Source: Caulobacter sp. RHG1
Lineage (GTDB): Bacteria > Pseudomonadota > Alphaproteobacteria > Caulobacterales > Caulobacteraceae
Assembly: GCF_013181195.1 (NCBI RefSeq)
Contig: NZ_SMZP01000003.1
Location: 434,001 to 498,000, forward strand
Reading direction: 5' to 3'
Length of the DNA stretch: 64,000 nt
Within the stretch, counting starts at the first letter, position 1, and every line of letters begins with the position of its first letter. Below, in pieces: positions 18,495 through 27,417 of the stretch. The notes under the pieces were generated by a model. It was not told the origin of the DNA and made no database searches. It was given only the letters and a program-made list of their open reading frames with translations. Made by a program: the position numbers and the translations under genes.

Positions 18495-19091
18495 ATGACG
18501 GCCAAGGATATTTGCGAGCAGCTGACCAGCGCCCTGCGCGACCGCCAGCTGATGCGCTTTCACCGGCGTTTCGAGGACGGCTGGGTGAAGGGTTATGTCG
18601 TCGGAATCGGGCCCGTCTTCGTGATGCTCGCGGAAGTCAGCGACCACCTGCGCTTCAACGGCTTCGGCTGCTACCGCCTGCCTGACATCAAGAACCTGCA
18701 GCCCGCGCCCTACCCCGAGTTTGTGGAGTCCGCGCTGGAGAAGACAGGCCAGGTCCAGCCTGAAACCCCGGCCGTGGCCCTCAACAGCATCGACGACATC
18801 ATGGCGACCGCCGGAGCTCTGTTCCCGATCGTCACCGTACACGAGGAGACCGGCGGTCCCGGCGTCTGCCACATCGGCGCGTTCGTCAGCCTGGAGGGCG
18901 GGGTGGTCTGGATGCGCGACATAGGCCCCGATGCGGTCTGGGACACCCAGCCCACGGCCCGGCGACTGGACGATCTGACCCGGATCGACTTCGGCGGCGC
19001 CTACGAGGCCGCCCTGGCCCTGGTCGGCGGTCCGGCGCCCGAACCGATCGAGGCTCGCCCGCCGCTGCGACTAGTGGCCGACAATGGCTGA
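18495..19091 (+). CDS. conserved-looking cytosolic protein of unknown function
   Basis: Not recognised. A 198-residue soluble protein with no signal or membrane segment. The N-terminal half (DRQLMRFHRRFEDGWVKGYVVGIGPVFVMLAEVSDHLRFNGFGCYRLPDIKNL) resembles an Sm-like or small beta-barrel module that senses or binds something: a strand-rich domain with the phrase VGIGPVFVML. The C-terminal half (about 95-180) holds GGPGVCHIGAFVSLEGGVVWMRDIGPDAVW. It overlaps the following channel gene by eight bases, suggesting coupled expression. Confidence 0.72.
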   Translation: MTAKDICEQLTSALRDRQLMRFHRRFEDGWVKGYVVGIGPVFVMLAEVSDHLRFNGFGCYRLPDIKNLQPAPYPEFVESALEKTGQVQPETPAVALNSIDDIMATAGALFPIVTVHEETGGPGVCHIGAFVSLEGGVVWMRDIGPDAVWDTQPTARRLDDLTRIDFGGAYEAALALVGGPAPEPIEARPPLRLVADNG

Positions 19092-19872
19092 GCCCGCTCG
19101 CGAAGACCTGCGCCTGCGCGCGCGGCTGCGGGCCCTGTACCACGGCGCTTCGCCAACGGCGGTGCGGTTCCGCTATGCGGTGATCCTGATCGATCTGGCG
19201 ATCATCGCCTTCTTCATCGCCGCGCCGCTGATGCAGCACCACGGCGTGACCTTCTATCTGATCGACTATGGCGTGGCGCTGTTCCTGGCCCTGGACCTGG
19301 CGGCGCGGGCCGTCGCCCATGGCGACTTCAAGTCCTGGCTAAAGAAGCCGATCGTCTGGCTGGACCTCTTCGTGCTGGCCACCCTGCTGTTCCCGGCCTG
19401 GCTGTTCAACTTCGGCTTCCTGCGCGTGCTGCGCCTGTGGACCCTGGTGCACAGCGAGTTCTTCTGGCGCACCGTGGCTCGTCGCTACGACGACACCCGG
19501 ATCGAGGACATCACCCGCGCGGCCAGCTCGCTGGCGACCTTCGTCTTTGTGGTCACGGGCTTTGTCTATACGAGCTTCGTTGGCCGTCATGAGGGCCTAA
19601 ACGGCTATGTCGACGCGCTGTACTTCACGGTCACCAGCCTGACGACGACAGGCTACGGCGACGTCACGCTGCCGGGCGTGTGGGGCAAGCTGCTGTCGAT
19701 GGCGGTGATGCTGGGCGGGGTGTCGCTGTTCATCGGCCTGATCCAGTCGATATTGCGACCACACAAGGTGATCCATCCCTGCCCCTGCTGCGGCCTGCGT
19801 CGGCACGATCCGGACGCGGTTCACTGCAAGGCGTGCGGCCTCGTGCTGAACATCCCCGATGACGGGCTCTGA
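19084..19872 (+). CDS. potassium channel-family protein with C-terminal zinc-ribbon-like motif
   Basis: A 262-residue ion-channel protein. Helices at about 28-50, 60-80, 92-115, 150-165 and 205-225 surround a pore loop with the potassium selectivity filter TTTGYGDVTLPG at about residues 180-191. The region before it resembles a reduced voltage-sensor-like domain without regularly spaced arginines apart from RVLRLWTL. After the last helix there is a CPCCGLRRHDPDAVHCKACG motif (four to five cysteines), which looks like a zinc ribbon, unusual as the cytosolic tail of a bacterial potassium channel. It overlaps the preceding 198-aa gene. Confidence 0.88.
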   Translation: MAEPAREDLRLRARLRALYHGASPTAVRFRYAVILIDLAIIAFFIAAPLMQHHGVTFYLIDYGVALFLALDLAARAVAHGDFKSWLKKPIVWLDLFVLATLLFPAWLFNFGFLRVLRLWTLVHSEFFWRTVARRYDDTRIEDITRAASSLATFVFVVTGFVYTSFVGRHEGLNGYVDALYFTVTSLTTTGYGDVTLPGVWGKLLSMAVMLGGVSLFIGLIQSILRPHKVIHPCPCCGLRRHDPDAVHCKACGLVLNIPDDGL

Positions 19873-19953
19873 TCGTTCCCGGTCAAGCTCTGGCCAGGGT
19901 CGAATTTTGCGCTAGGGTCGCCTCCCCTGTCGCGCCGCTTTCGGGATGACTAG

Positions 19954-22131
19954 ATGCGTAACCTGCTTTTCGCCCTCCTCGCCTCCACGAGTCTGATGAC
20001 CCTGACCCCCGCGATCGCCGCCGACACGACCAAGCCTGCCGAAGCCCGCACGCCGCTGGCCGAGCTGGGCAGGGACGACCCTTATCTCTGGATGGAAGAG
20101 ATCGAAGGGACCCGCGCCCTGGACTGGGCCAAGGCCCAGAACGGCAAGACTTTGCCCGTGCTGCAGGGCGATGCGCGCTATGCCGGGCTGGAAGCCCAGG
20201 CCCTGGCGATCCTGAACGCCAAGGACCGGGTGCCCGGCGTCTCGTTCGCCGGCGACGGGTTCTTGCGCAACTTCTGGCAGGATAAGGACCATGTCCGCGG
20301 CGTCTGGCGAAAGACGACGCTGGAGAGCTATCGCACGGCCGAGCCGGCCTGGGAGACCCTCCTCGACATCGACGCCCTGTCCAAGGCCGAGAACGCCAAC
20401 TGGGTGTTCAAGGGCGCCAGCTGCCTTGCCCCCGACGACACCCGCTGCTTGGTCACCCTGTCGAACGGCGGCAAGGACGCCGTGACGGTGCGTGAGTTCG
20501 ACACCACGACCAAGAGATTCGTCGACCCGGCCAAGGGCGGCTTCGTCCTGCCCGAAGGCAAGCAGAACTACACCTGGCTGGACAAGGACACCCTTCTGGT
20601 CGCCCGCGAGTGGACGCCTGGCGAGCTGACCAAGTCGGGTTACGCCTATGTGCTGAAGACCCTCAAGCGCGGCCAGACCCTGGACCAGGCGCAGGAGGTC
20701 TATCGCGGGACCGAGACCGACGTGTCGGTCAGCCCCTATGTCCTGCGCGATCCGGACGGCAAGGTTATGGGCGTCATCGCCCACCGCGGCGTGACCTTCT
20801 TCGAGAGCGAAGACTATCTGATCACCCCGATGGGGCCGGCCCGCCTGCCCTTCCCGGCCAAAAGCTCGATCCAGACCTATGTCGACGGCCGCCTGGTGTT
20901 CCTGCTCGAGCAGGACTGGCCCGAGCATGGCCTTAAGGTCGGCGACTTGGCCGAGTACAACATCGACCCGCTGACCGTAGACGCCCATGCCAGCCTGGGT
21001 CATGGCAAGCCGGCCGGCGCCAAGCCGCAGCTGATCTTCCGCCCGACCGCCAAGCAGTCTGTGGAGTCGGTGACCAACACCCGCGGCAAGCTGGTCGTGG
21101 CCATACTGGACAACGTCAAGGGTGCGACCCTGGTGTTCAGCCACGGCGCGAAGGGCTGGAGCCAGCAGAAGCTCGATCTGCCGGCCAATTCCAGCATCGG
21201 CCTGGGCTCGGCGTCGGAGAAGGATGACCGCCTTTTCGTCACCGTCACCGGCTACCTGACCCCGACCACCTATTGGATCGCCGACGCGGCCACGCTGAAG
21301 CTTGAACAGGTCAAGGCCTCGCCGGCTCGCTTCGACGCCTCGACCCACGTGGTCGAGCAGTTCGAGGCCACCTCGAAGGACGGCGTGAAGGTCCCCTACT
21401 TCATCGTCCGGCCCAAGGACGTGAAGTACGATGGCAAGGCCCCGACCTTGCTCTACGCCTATGGCGGCTTCCAGGTGTCGATGACGCCGTCCTATTCGGG
21501 CGTGATGGGCAAGCTGTGGCTGGAGCGCGGCGGCACGTATGTCGTGGCCAACATCCGCGGCGGCGGCGAGTTCGGTCCCGCCTGGCACGAGGCGGCGCTG
21601 AAAGAGAACCGCCAGAAGGCCTATGACGACTTCTTTGCGGTGTCGCAGGACCTGATCGCCCGCAAGATCACCTCGCCCCGTCGCCTGGGCGTGATGGGCG
21701 GCTCGAACGGCGGCCTGCTGATGGGCGTGGCCCTGACCCAGCGTCCGGAGCTCTACAACGCCATCGTCGTGCAGGTGCCGCTGTTCGACATGATCCGCTA
21801 CAGCCAGATCGGGGCCGGCGCCTCGTGGGTGGGCGAGTATGGCGACCCGGCCATACCGTCGGAACGGGCGGTCATCGCCAAGTATGACCCCTATTCCAAT
21901 CTCAAGGCCGGCCAGAAGTATCCCGAGGTTTTCATCGAGACCTCGACCAAGGACGACCGCGTCCACCCGGCCCACGCCCGCAAGGCGGCCGCCAAGCTCG
22001 AGGCTCTGGGCTATCCGGTGCTGTACTACGAGAACGTCGACGGCGGCCACGCGGCCAGCGCCAACCTGGCTGAAACGGCTCGACGCCAGGCGCTGGAGTT
22101 CATCTATCTGACGCGCAAGCTGATGGACTGA
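19954..22131 (+). CDS. exported prolyl oligopeptidase family serine peptidase (S9A)
   Basis: A 725-residue S9 peptidase with an N-terminal signal peptide (LLFALLASTSLMTLTPAIAAD). Residues about 40-440 form the beta-propeller gating domain; the C-terminal alpha/beta hydrolase contains the nucleophile GGSNGGLLMGVALTQRP (Ser about 584), Asp in STKDDRVHP (about 667) and His in VDGGHAA (about 698). It degrades short proline-containing peptides, here in the periplasm. Monocistronic, followed by a long hairpin at 22139-22176. Confidence 0.95.
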   Translation: MRNLLFALLASTSLMTLTPAIAADTTKPAEARTPLAELGRDDPYLWMEEIEGTRALDWAKAQNGKTLPVLQGDARYAGLEAQALAILNAKDRVPGVSFAGDGFLRNFWQDKDHVRGVWRKTTLESYRTAEPAWETLLDIDALSKAENANWVFKGASCLAPDDTRCLVTLSNGGKDAVTVREFDTTTKRFVDPAKGGFVLPEGKQNYTWLDKDTLLVAREWTPGELTKSGYAYVLKTLKRGQTLDQAQEVYRGTETDVSVSPYVLRDPDGKVMGVIAHRGVTFFESEDYLITPMGPARLPFPAKSSIQTYVDGRLVFLLEQDWPEHGLKVGDLAEYNIDPLTVDAHASLGHGKPAGAKPQLIFRPTAKQSVESVTNTRGKLVVAILDNVKGATLVFSHGAKGWSQQKLDLPANSSIGLGSASEKDDRLFVTVTGYLTPTTYWIADAATLKLEQVKASPARFDASTHVVEQFEATSKDGVKVPYFIVRPKDVKYDGKAPTLLYAYGGFQVSMTPSYSGVMGKLWLERGGTYVVANIRGGGEFGPAWHEAALKENRQKAYDDFFAVSQDLIARKITSPRRLGVMGGSNGGLLMGVALTQRPELYNAIVVQVPLFDMIRYSQIGAGASWVGEYGDPAIPSERAVIAKYDPYSNLKAGQKYPEVFIETSTKDDRVHPAHARKAAAKLEALGYPVLYYENVDGGHAASANLAETARRQALEFIYLTRKLMD

Positions 22132-22138
22132 ACCGGAC

Positions 22139-22176
22139 GGCGGCTCGATCTCTCTTTTGCGAGAAATTGAGCCGCC
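22139..22176 (+). terminator. hairpin after the prolyl oligopeptidase gene
   Basis: A sixteen-base inverted repeat with two mismatches (ggcggctcgatctctc / gagaaattgagccgcc) starting seven bases after the stop codon. The downstream T tract is weak (tcaattt). Confidence 0.65.
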
Positions 22177-22263
22177 TCAATTTCGCGTAACGCCGTGTCG
22201 TCAACTCTAAGGAAAGTTATCGGCGTCAGGATGCGCCGCAATTAACTGTACGAGCGCGCCCTC

Positions 22264-23364
22264 TTGCCTATCGAAGTCGTCAACGCCTTGGACCTTTCGC
22301 CTGCCGACGTCGCGCGGTGGGCTGAGCTTCAGCGTGGCCAGACGCGGTTGGATTCGCCCTTCCTGTCGCCGCAGTGGACCCTGGCCGTGGCCCGGGCCCA
22401 GGCTCAAGGCGACAAGGGCGAGAAGGGCCAGGCCATCAAGGTGGCGATCGAGCGCGGCGCGACGGGCGAGGCCGTAGCCTTCCTGCCCACCCGGGTGCGC
22501 CACGACGTGGCCATGCCGGTCGGCGCGCCGATGTGCGACTATCAGGCCCTGATCTCGGCTCCCGGCGCGACCATGAACCCGCGCGAACTGCTGTCGGTGC
22601 TGGGCGCGGCCCGCATCGACTTCTGCCACATGATGGCCGACGACGTGACCCTGGGTCGCCACGCGCGCGGCCAGGCCGACAGCTGGGTGATCGAGACCCC
22701 GAACGGCTACGAGGCCTATGCCGCAGAGCGCAAGGCCGCCGGCGTCGGCGTGCTCAAGGACATCGACAAGAAACGCCGCAAGGCCGAGCGCGAGATCGGT
22801 CCCTGCCGCTTCACCGCCATGTCGGAAAGCCGTGCGGCGTTCGACCAGCTGATCGCCTGGAAGCGGGTGCAGCTGCTGCTGACGCACCAGACCGACCTCT
22901 TCAAGGCCCAGTGGGTCAACAGATTGCTGGACGATCTTTTCCAGCGCCGCGACGCCGATTTCGGCGGCGGGCTCTACACGCTGCACCTGGGCGAGCGCCT
23001 GGCGGCCGTGCAGATGCACCTGCGCGGACAGCACACGATCCACGGCTGGCTGATCGCCCACAATCCGGATCTCGAGCGCTATTCGCCTGGCCTGATGCTG
23101 TTCCAGGACATCCTGAAGAGCATGGACGGCACGCCCTACATGCGCCTGGACCTGGGCGCCGGCGACTACCGCTTCAAGCGCGAGCTTTCCAACGCCCGCC
23201 AGACGGTGGTGTTCGGCTTCATGGGTTCGCCCTCGATCCCCAGCCTGTTCCGGCACGCCGCCTACGGCGTGCGCAGCATGGCCGAAGCCCTGCCGCTGGG
23301 CCGGATTTCCGACCTCCCCGGCAAGGCCATGCGGCGCCTGGACCTGCTGCGCGGCCTGCACTGA
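22264..23364 (+). CDS. hfsK: HfsK-like GNAT/FemAB-type acyltransferase, holdfast modification
   Basis: A 366-residue acyltransferase of the CelD/FemAB-like GNAT family. The N-terminal half carries SPFLSPQWTLAVARAQ, the second half the acyltransferase domain (GLYTLHLGERLAAVQMHLRGQHTIHGWLIAHNPDLERYSPGLML). In C. crescentus HfsK (CC_3689 from memory) modifies the holdfast polysaccharide and is needed for its cohesion. The orthologue call rests on fold plus position ten genes before creS. The start is TTG; no ATG or GTG lies near in frame, and no strong Shine-Dalgarno is visible. C. crescentus has HfsK paralogues, so orthology is likely but not proven. Confidence 0.78.
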   Translation: MPIEVVNALDLSPADVARWAELQRGQTRLDSPFLSPQWTLAVARAQAQGDKGEKGQAIKVAIERGATGEAVAFLPTRVRHDVAMPVGAPMCDYQALISAPGATMNPRELLSVLGAARIDFCHMMADDVTLGRHARGQADSWVIETPNGYEAYAAERKAAGVGVLKDIDKKRRKAEREIGPCRFTAMSESRAAFDQLIAWKRVQLLLTHQTDLFKAQWVNRLLDDLFQRRDADFGGGLYTLHLGERLAAVQMHLRGQHTIHGWLIAHNPDLERYSPGLMLFQDILKSMDGTPYMRLDLGAGDYRFKRELSNARQTVVFGFMGSPSIPSLFRHAAYGVRSMAEALPLGRISDLPGKAMRRLDLLRGLH

Positions 23365-23377
23365 CCCCTAGAGCGCT

Positions 23378-23662
23378 CTAGGCGCGGGTCCAGCCGTACT
23401 GCAGCTCGCCCTCGCGGTGGGCGAAGCGGTTGAGGTGGACGGCCACCACGTCTTCCAGCTTCGCCAGGCTTTCGCCGTCCTCAGCCTGGATGGTGATGTC
23501 CAGACCGTCCGGATGGGCGGCCATCCGGCACGTCCCGGCCGGCAACGGGAAGGTCGCGGTCGCAGCGTCGTACTGGACCTCGAACTTGTGGCTCCAGTGC
23601 TTGGCCAACTGGGTCATGTAGCGGGCGCCGTTTTCGGTGGCGACGCGGGCGTGGCTTTCCAT
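23378..23662 (-). CDS. DUF2218 family protein
   Basis: A 94-residue protein of the DUF2218 family, starting MESHARVATENGARYMTQLAKHWSHKFEV and with the conserved C-terminal AVHLNRFAHREGELQYGW. The family is often linked with iron/siderophore or metal-responsive genes, but its function is not established. It follows the PadR regulator by 14 bases on the same strand and shares its promoter, so it is likely part of the same metal- or stress-responsive unit. Confidence 0.88.
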   Translation of the reverse strand: MESHARVATENGARYMTQLAKHWSHKFEVQYDAATATFPLPAGTCRMAAHPDGLDITIQAEDGESLAKLEDVVAVHLNRFAHREGELQYGWTRA

Positions 23663-23676
23663 GAGCGCTCCTGTCT

Positions 23677-24270
23677 TCAGATGGCTTCGATGACGCCGGC
23701 GGCGTCGTCCAGGGCCTTGGCCACGGCGCTGATCTGCTCCGCGGTGAGCTGACCGCCGTGCAACTTCAAGCGCAGGGCCGTCTTCAGATTTTCGCGAGCC
23801 CGCAGGATCTGCGGCGAGAAGGCCGCACTGGCCGACGCAGCCTCTGCCATGCGCTCGAACAGCGAGCGGACAGGCTGGGCGTTGCTGGCCAGGAAGTCCT
23901 CGCCCTCGGGGGTGATCGTATAGAGCTTCTTGCCGCCGCCGGCCTCGCCGGCCGTGACGTAGCCCAGCTCTTCCAGCAGGGTCAGGGTCGGATAGACCAC
24001 GCCGGGGCTGGGGGTATAGGCGCCGCCGGCTGCTGTCTCGATGGCCTTGATCAGCTCGTAGCCATGGCTGGGCTTGTCGGCGATCAGCTTGAGCACCACG
24101 AAGCGCAGGTCGCCGTGGTCGAAGAACCGGCCCATGCGACCGCCGCGGCCTCGCGGACCGCCGTGCTCGCCACGATGGTCTCCATGGAAACCGAACGGAT
24201 GGCGGCCGTGATGTTCGCCGCCATGACCGGCCCAATGGCCGCGGCGGTGTTGGTGATGACGTCCAAACAT
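23677..24270 (-). CDS. PadR-family regulator with histidine-rich N-terminus (YqjI-like)
   Basis: A 197-residue repressor. The first 45 residues contain about eleven histidines and many glycines and arginines, a metal-binding type extension. Residues 48-130 are the PadR winged helix (LRFVVLKLIADKPSHGYELIKAIE, then GVVYPTLTLLEELGYV and KLYTITPEGEDFL), and the C-terminal helices dimerise. The layout matches E. coli YqjI, which represses an iron-reductase gene and responds to nickel. Two operator-like inverted repeats lie directly upstream, suggesting autoregulation together with DUF2218. Metal response is inferred only from the histidines and the YqjI parallel. Confidence 0.88.
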   Translation of the reverse strand: MFGRHHQHRRGHWAGHGGEHHGRHPFGFHGDHRGEHGGPRGRGGRMGRFFDHGDLRFVVLKLIADKPSHGYELIKAIETAAGGAYTPSPGVVYPTLTLLEELGYVTAGEAGGGKKLYTITPEGEDFLASNAQPVRSLFERMAEAASASAAFSPQILRARENLKTALRLKLHGGQLTAEQISAVAKALDDAAGVIEAI

Positions 24271-24287
24271 GTGTGTTTTAGATCCTG

Positions 24288-24320
24288 TTTCGTTATATCG
24301 AAGTTATAGATATATCGAAA
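24288..24320. promoter_or_regulatory. PadR operator-like inverted repeat 1
   Basis: TTTCGTTATATC (24288-24299) and GATATATCGAAA (24309-24320) form an inverted repeat with one mismatch, eighteen bases upstream of the PadR start. AT-rich palindromes of this type are typical PadR binding sites. Confidence 0.65.
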
Positions 24321-24337
24321 CTGACGATCGTCAAGCC

Positions 24338-24371
24338 TATTTCGTTATATCTAATTACATCGAACGAAATA
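24338..24371. promoter_or_regulatory. PadR operator-like inverted repeat 2
   Basis: Perfect arms TATTTCGTT (24338-24346) and AACGAAATA (24363-24371) sharing the TTTCGTTATATC half-site with repeat 1. It lies on the side of the divergent mlaA gene and could also affect that operon. Confidence 0.6.
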
Positions 24372-24501
24372 CGGCCTAGCTTCGCGGGACGAATGGCCTT
24401 ACGCCGCCCGCCCCGCCGAACCGGTGACGACCTGAGGTATAGCGGCCACAGCGTGGCCGAAATCTCGGGGTCAATCTTGATACGGAGGACGTCGTGAATA
24501 C

Positions 24502-25398
24502 ATGCCGCGTATCAGAAGCAGGAGCATCAGCTTGAGCGACCAGCCCCAGAGCCCGCGCCGCAAGGCCGCCGGCCGGCGTTTCGCCGTCGCCGTCGGGCTG
24601 ATGTCGGCCGCCAGCGTGCTGGCCTTGGCCCCCGTCGCTCAGGCGCAAGAAGCGGTTCCGACCGTCCCCGCGCCGCCGGTTTCCGCGCCGGCGGTGGCGG
24701 ACGACAGCGCTGCCTTGGCCGTCAATGATCCGCTGGAAGGCGCCAACCGCGCCTCGTTCAAGTTCAGCATGGGCGTGGACAAGGTTCTGCTGGGCCCGAT
24801 CGCCCATGGCTACATGGCCGTGACCCCCGACGTGGTGCGCGATCGCGTCAGCAACGCCGTCTACAATCTCGGCGAGCCCAACACCGTCATCAACCACGTG
24901 CTGCAGGGCAAGCCCAAGCGCGCCATGCGTTCGACCACCCGCTTCCTCGTCAACTCGACGATCGGCGTGCTGGGTCTCTTCGACGTGGCCGCCAAGATGA
25001 ACCTGCCGCCGCGCGCCGCCGACTTCGGCCAGACCTTCGGCACTTGGGGCGCTCAGCCCGGCGCCTATCTCTATGTGCCGGTGATGGGCCCGATGAACGT
25101 GCGAGACGGCGTCGGCCGCGCGCTGGACATCTTCACCGACCCCGTCCGCATCGTCGGCGGCGGTCTGGACACCGACTTCGGCAAGGCGCGCCTGGCCGTG
25201 ACCATCCTCGACACCCGCGCCCTCGCCGATCCGGCCCTGCGCGCGGTCAAGGACTCCAACGATCCGTACGCCACCGCCCGCTCGGCCTATACCCAGTATC
25301 GCGAGGCCTTCATCCGCGAAGCGACCGGCGAGATGGAAGACCTCCCAGATTTCGACACGCCGCCCGCGGATGCTCCGCCCGCGACGCCCAATCCATGA
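24502..25398 (+). CDS. mlaA: MlaA/VacJ family lipid-asymmetry protein
   Basis: A 298-residue MlaA-type protein that removes phospholipids from the outer leaflet of the outer membrane and passes them to MlaC. Family stretches: VNDPLEGANRASFKFSMGVDKVLLGPIA, NLGEPNTVINHVLQGK, FLVNSTIGVLGLFDVA, RAADFGQTFGTWGAQPGAYLYVPVMGP. The export signal (RRFAVAVGLMSAASVLALAPVAQAQ) has no lipobox cysteine, so unlike E. coli MlaA it is not a lipoprotein. The ATG at 24502 is used; a TTG at 24532 with AGGAGC seven bases upstream would give a more normal signal peptide and may be the real start. First gene of the mla operon. Confidence 0.92.
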   Translation: MPRIRSRSISLSDQPQSPRRKAAGRRFAVAVGLMSAASVLALAPVAQAQEAVPTVPAPPVSAPAVADDSAALAVNDPLEGANRASFKFSMGVDKVLLGPIAHGYMAVTPDVVRDRVSNAVYNLGEPNTVINHVLQGKPKRAMRSTTRFLVNSTIGVLGLFDVAAKMNLPPRAADFGQTFGTWGAQPGAYLYVPVMGPMNVRDGVGRALDIFTDPVRIVGGGLDTDFGKARLAVTILDTRALADPALRAVKDSNDPYATARSAYTQYREAFIREATGEMEDLPDFDTPPADAPPATPNP

Positions 25399-25415
25399 TC
25401 CTTCCTGGAACAGCC

Positions 25416-26060
25416 ATGACCTCCTCCCCCACCCGGCGCGGCGCCAACGCCGCGCTTTTAACGTTCGCCAGCGCTTTGACGATCGGCGCCGCCACCCTGG
25501 CCGGCCCCGCTTTCGCCCAGGCCCGTGATCCCGGCGCCGAGGCCTTCGTGCAGGCCAAGGGCCAGCGCGTGATCAGCGTCCTGGCCAACAAGAGCATGCC
25601 CGACGCTCAGAAGAAGCAGATCTTCAAGCAGGCGGTGGACGAGCTGGCCGACGTGCCGCGCATCACCAATTTCGTGCTGGGCAAGTATGCCCGCACGATC
25701 ACGCCCGAACAGAAGGCGCGCTTCACGCCGGTCTTCCGCACCTATGCCGAGAACGTCTACCAGAACCGCATCGACGACTATCGCGGCGAGAAGCTGACGG
25801 TCACCGGTTCGGTGATCCGCAAGCCGGGCGACGTGATCGTCAACACCACCATCTCGGGCGGCCAGATCAAGTCGCCGCTGCCGGTGACCTGGCGCGTGCT
25901 GGGCAGCGGCCAGACCTGGAAAGTCGTCGACGTTCAGTTCAAGGGCGTGTGGCTGGCCATCACCCAGCAGCAGGACTTCGTCTCGACGATCGACAACGCC
26001 GGCGGCAATGTCGACGTGCTCATCAATCAACTGCAAAAGGGCGGCTCGAACCGTCGCTAG
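25416..26060 (+). CDS. mlaC: periplasmic phospholipid-binding protein MlaC
   Basis: A 214-residue exported protein (signal LTFASALTIGAATLAGPAFAQ) of the MlaC/Tol-Pal Ttg2D family, with ITNFVLGKYARTITPEQKARFTPVFRTYAENVYQNRIDDYRGEKLTV and the C-terminal WKVVDVQFKGVWLAITQQQDF. It shuttles phospholipid between MlaA at the outer membrane and MlaFED at the inner membrane. A start at 25395 overlapping the mlaA stop (ATGA) would add seven residues and is equally possible. Confidence 0.93.
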   Translation: MTSSPTRRGANAALLTFASALTIGAATLAGPAFAQARDPGAEAFVQAKGQRVISVLANKSMPDAQKKQIFKQAVDELADVPRITNFVLGKYARTITPEQKARFTPVFRTYAENVYQNRIDDYRGEKLTVTGSVIRKPGDVIVNTTISGGQIKSPLPVTWRVLGSGQTWKVVDVQFKGVWLAITQQQDFVSTIDNAGGNVDVLINQLQKGGSNRR

Positions 26061-26087
26061 GAGCGACCAGGTTCGAGATAAGGGGAT

Positions 26088-26606
26088 ATGGCTTTGCGCG
26101 AACAATGGGCCGAAACGGCCATGGGCGTCGTCGTGCTCGCACTTGCCGCGGGCTTCCTGACCTATTCGCTGAGCGTCGGCGGGGTCGGCGTGAAGAGCGG
26201 CAACTACGAGATCAGCGCCAAGTTCGGCGAGGCCGGCTCCCTGGCGCCCGGCGCCTCGGTGACCGTGGCCGGCGTCAAGGTCGGCACGGTCTCGCAGGTG
26301 ACGCTGGAGCCCAAGACCTACCTGGCCGTGGCCAAGCTGAGCATGGACCCGAACGTCAAGCTGCCGACCGACTCGACGGCCAAGATCACCAGCGACGGCC
26401 TGCTGGGCGGGGCGCACATCGCCATCGCCCCGGGCGGTTCGCTGGAAGACCTCAAGCCGGGCGGCGAGATCGACAACACCCAAGGCGCCGTGGACATCTT
26501 CGGCCTGATCGGTTCGGTGATCCGTCCGCAAGGCGGGGATGACGACGACAAGGCCGCAGCTCCAGCAGCGACCAACCCGGCCACGCAACCGGCCGAGAGC
26601 TACTAG
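26088..26606 (+). CDS. mlaD: MCE-domain protein MlaD
   Basis: A 172-residue protein: membrane anchor at about residues 11-30, one MCE domain (YEISAKFGEAGSLAPGASVTVAGVKVGTVSQVTL, then TDSTAKITSDGLLGGAHIAIAPGG), and a low-complexity acidic/alanine-proline tail. MlaD hexamers cap the MlaE permease and form the lipid channel. AAGGGGAT precedes the ATG. Confidence 0.94.
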   Translation: MALREQWAETAMGVVVLALAAGFLTYSLSVGGVGVKSGNYEISAKFGEAGSLAPGASVTVAGVKVGTVSQVTLEPKTYLAVAKLSMDPNVKLPTDSTAKITSDGLLGGAHIAIAPGGSLEDLKPGGEIDNTQGAVDIFGLIGSVIRPQGGDDDDKAAAPAATNPATQPAESY

Positions 26607-26607
26607 G

Positions 26608-27417
26608 ATGACCGCCCAGGCGGCCCGCAAGGCCGCGCCTAACCCCATCCGCGCGCTGGGACGATCCACGCTGGCGGCGATCAGCACGGTCGGCGGCGTC
26701 GGCGTCTTCGCCGTGCGCGGCGTCGCCGCGGCCCTGAGCCCGCCCTGGTTCTTCGGCCAGCTGTGGCGTCAGATCGTGGCGATCGGCTTCTTCTCGCTGC
26801 CGGTCGTGGGCCTGACCGCCGTCTTCACCGGCGCGGCCCTGGCCCTGAACATCTTCACTGGCGGCGGGCGCTTCAACGCCGAACAGGTGATGCCGCAGAT
26901 CGTGGCTTTGGGCATTACCCGCGAGCTGGGCCCGGTGCTGGCCGCCCTGATGCTGGCTGGCCGGGTCTCGGCCGCCATCGCCGCCGAGATCGGGGCCATG
27001 CGCGCCACCGAGCAGATCGACGCCATGCGCACCCTGTCGACGGACCCGTTCCGCTACCTCGTCGGCCCGCGCCTGTTGGCCGGCGTGCTGATGCTACCGA
27101 TCCTGACCGCCGTGGCCGACACCATCGGCGTCGCCGGAGGCTGGCTGGTGGCGACGCGGGTGCTGGACTTCAGCCCGACCGTCTACATCCGCAACACCAT
27201 CAGTTTCCTGGAAAGCTGGGACATCATCTCGGGCCTGATCAAGGCCGGGGTGTTCGGCTTCATCGTCACGCTGATGGGCTGCTACCACGGCTACAACGCT
27301 TCGGGCGGCGCCCGCGGCGTCGGCCGGGCCACGACCCATGCGGTGGTCTCCTCGGCGATCCTGATCTTCGCCTCGGACTACCTCCTGACCACCTTCTTCA
27401 CCCACGCCGCCAAATGA
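26608..27417 (+). CDS. mlaE: phospholipid ABC transporter permease MlaE
   Basis: A 269-residue MlaE permease with five to six helices. Family motifs: FTGAALALNIF, ITRELGPVLAALMLAGRVSAAIAAEIGAMRATEQIDAMRTLSTDP and FGFIVTLMGCYHGYNASGGARGVGRATTHAVV. It couples to MlaF and MlaD. The gene starts one base after the mlaD stop and overlaps mlaF (ATGA). Confidence 0.95.
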   Translation: MTAQAARKAAPNPIRALGRSTLAAISTVGGVGVFAVRGVAAALSPPWFFGQLWRQIVAIGFFSLPVVGLTAVFTGAALALNIFTGGGRFNAEQVMPQIVALGITRELGPVLAALMLAGRVSAAIAAEIGAMRATEQIDAMRTLSTDPFRYLVGPRLLAGVLMLPILTAVADTIGVAGGWLVATRVLDFSPTVYIRNTISFLESWDIISGLIKAGVFGFIVTLMGCYHGYNASGGARGVGRATTHAVVSSAILIFASDYLLTTFFTHAAK

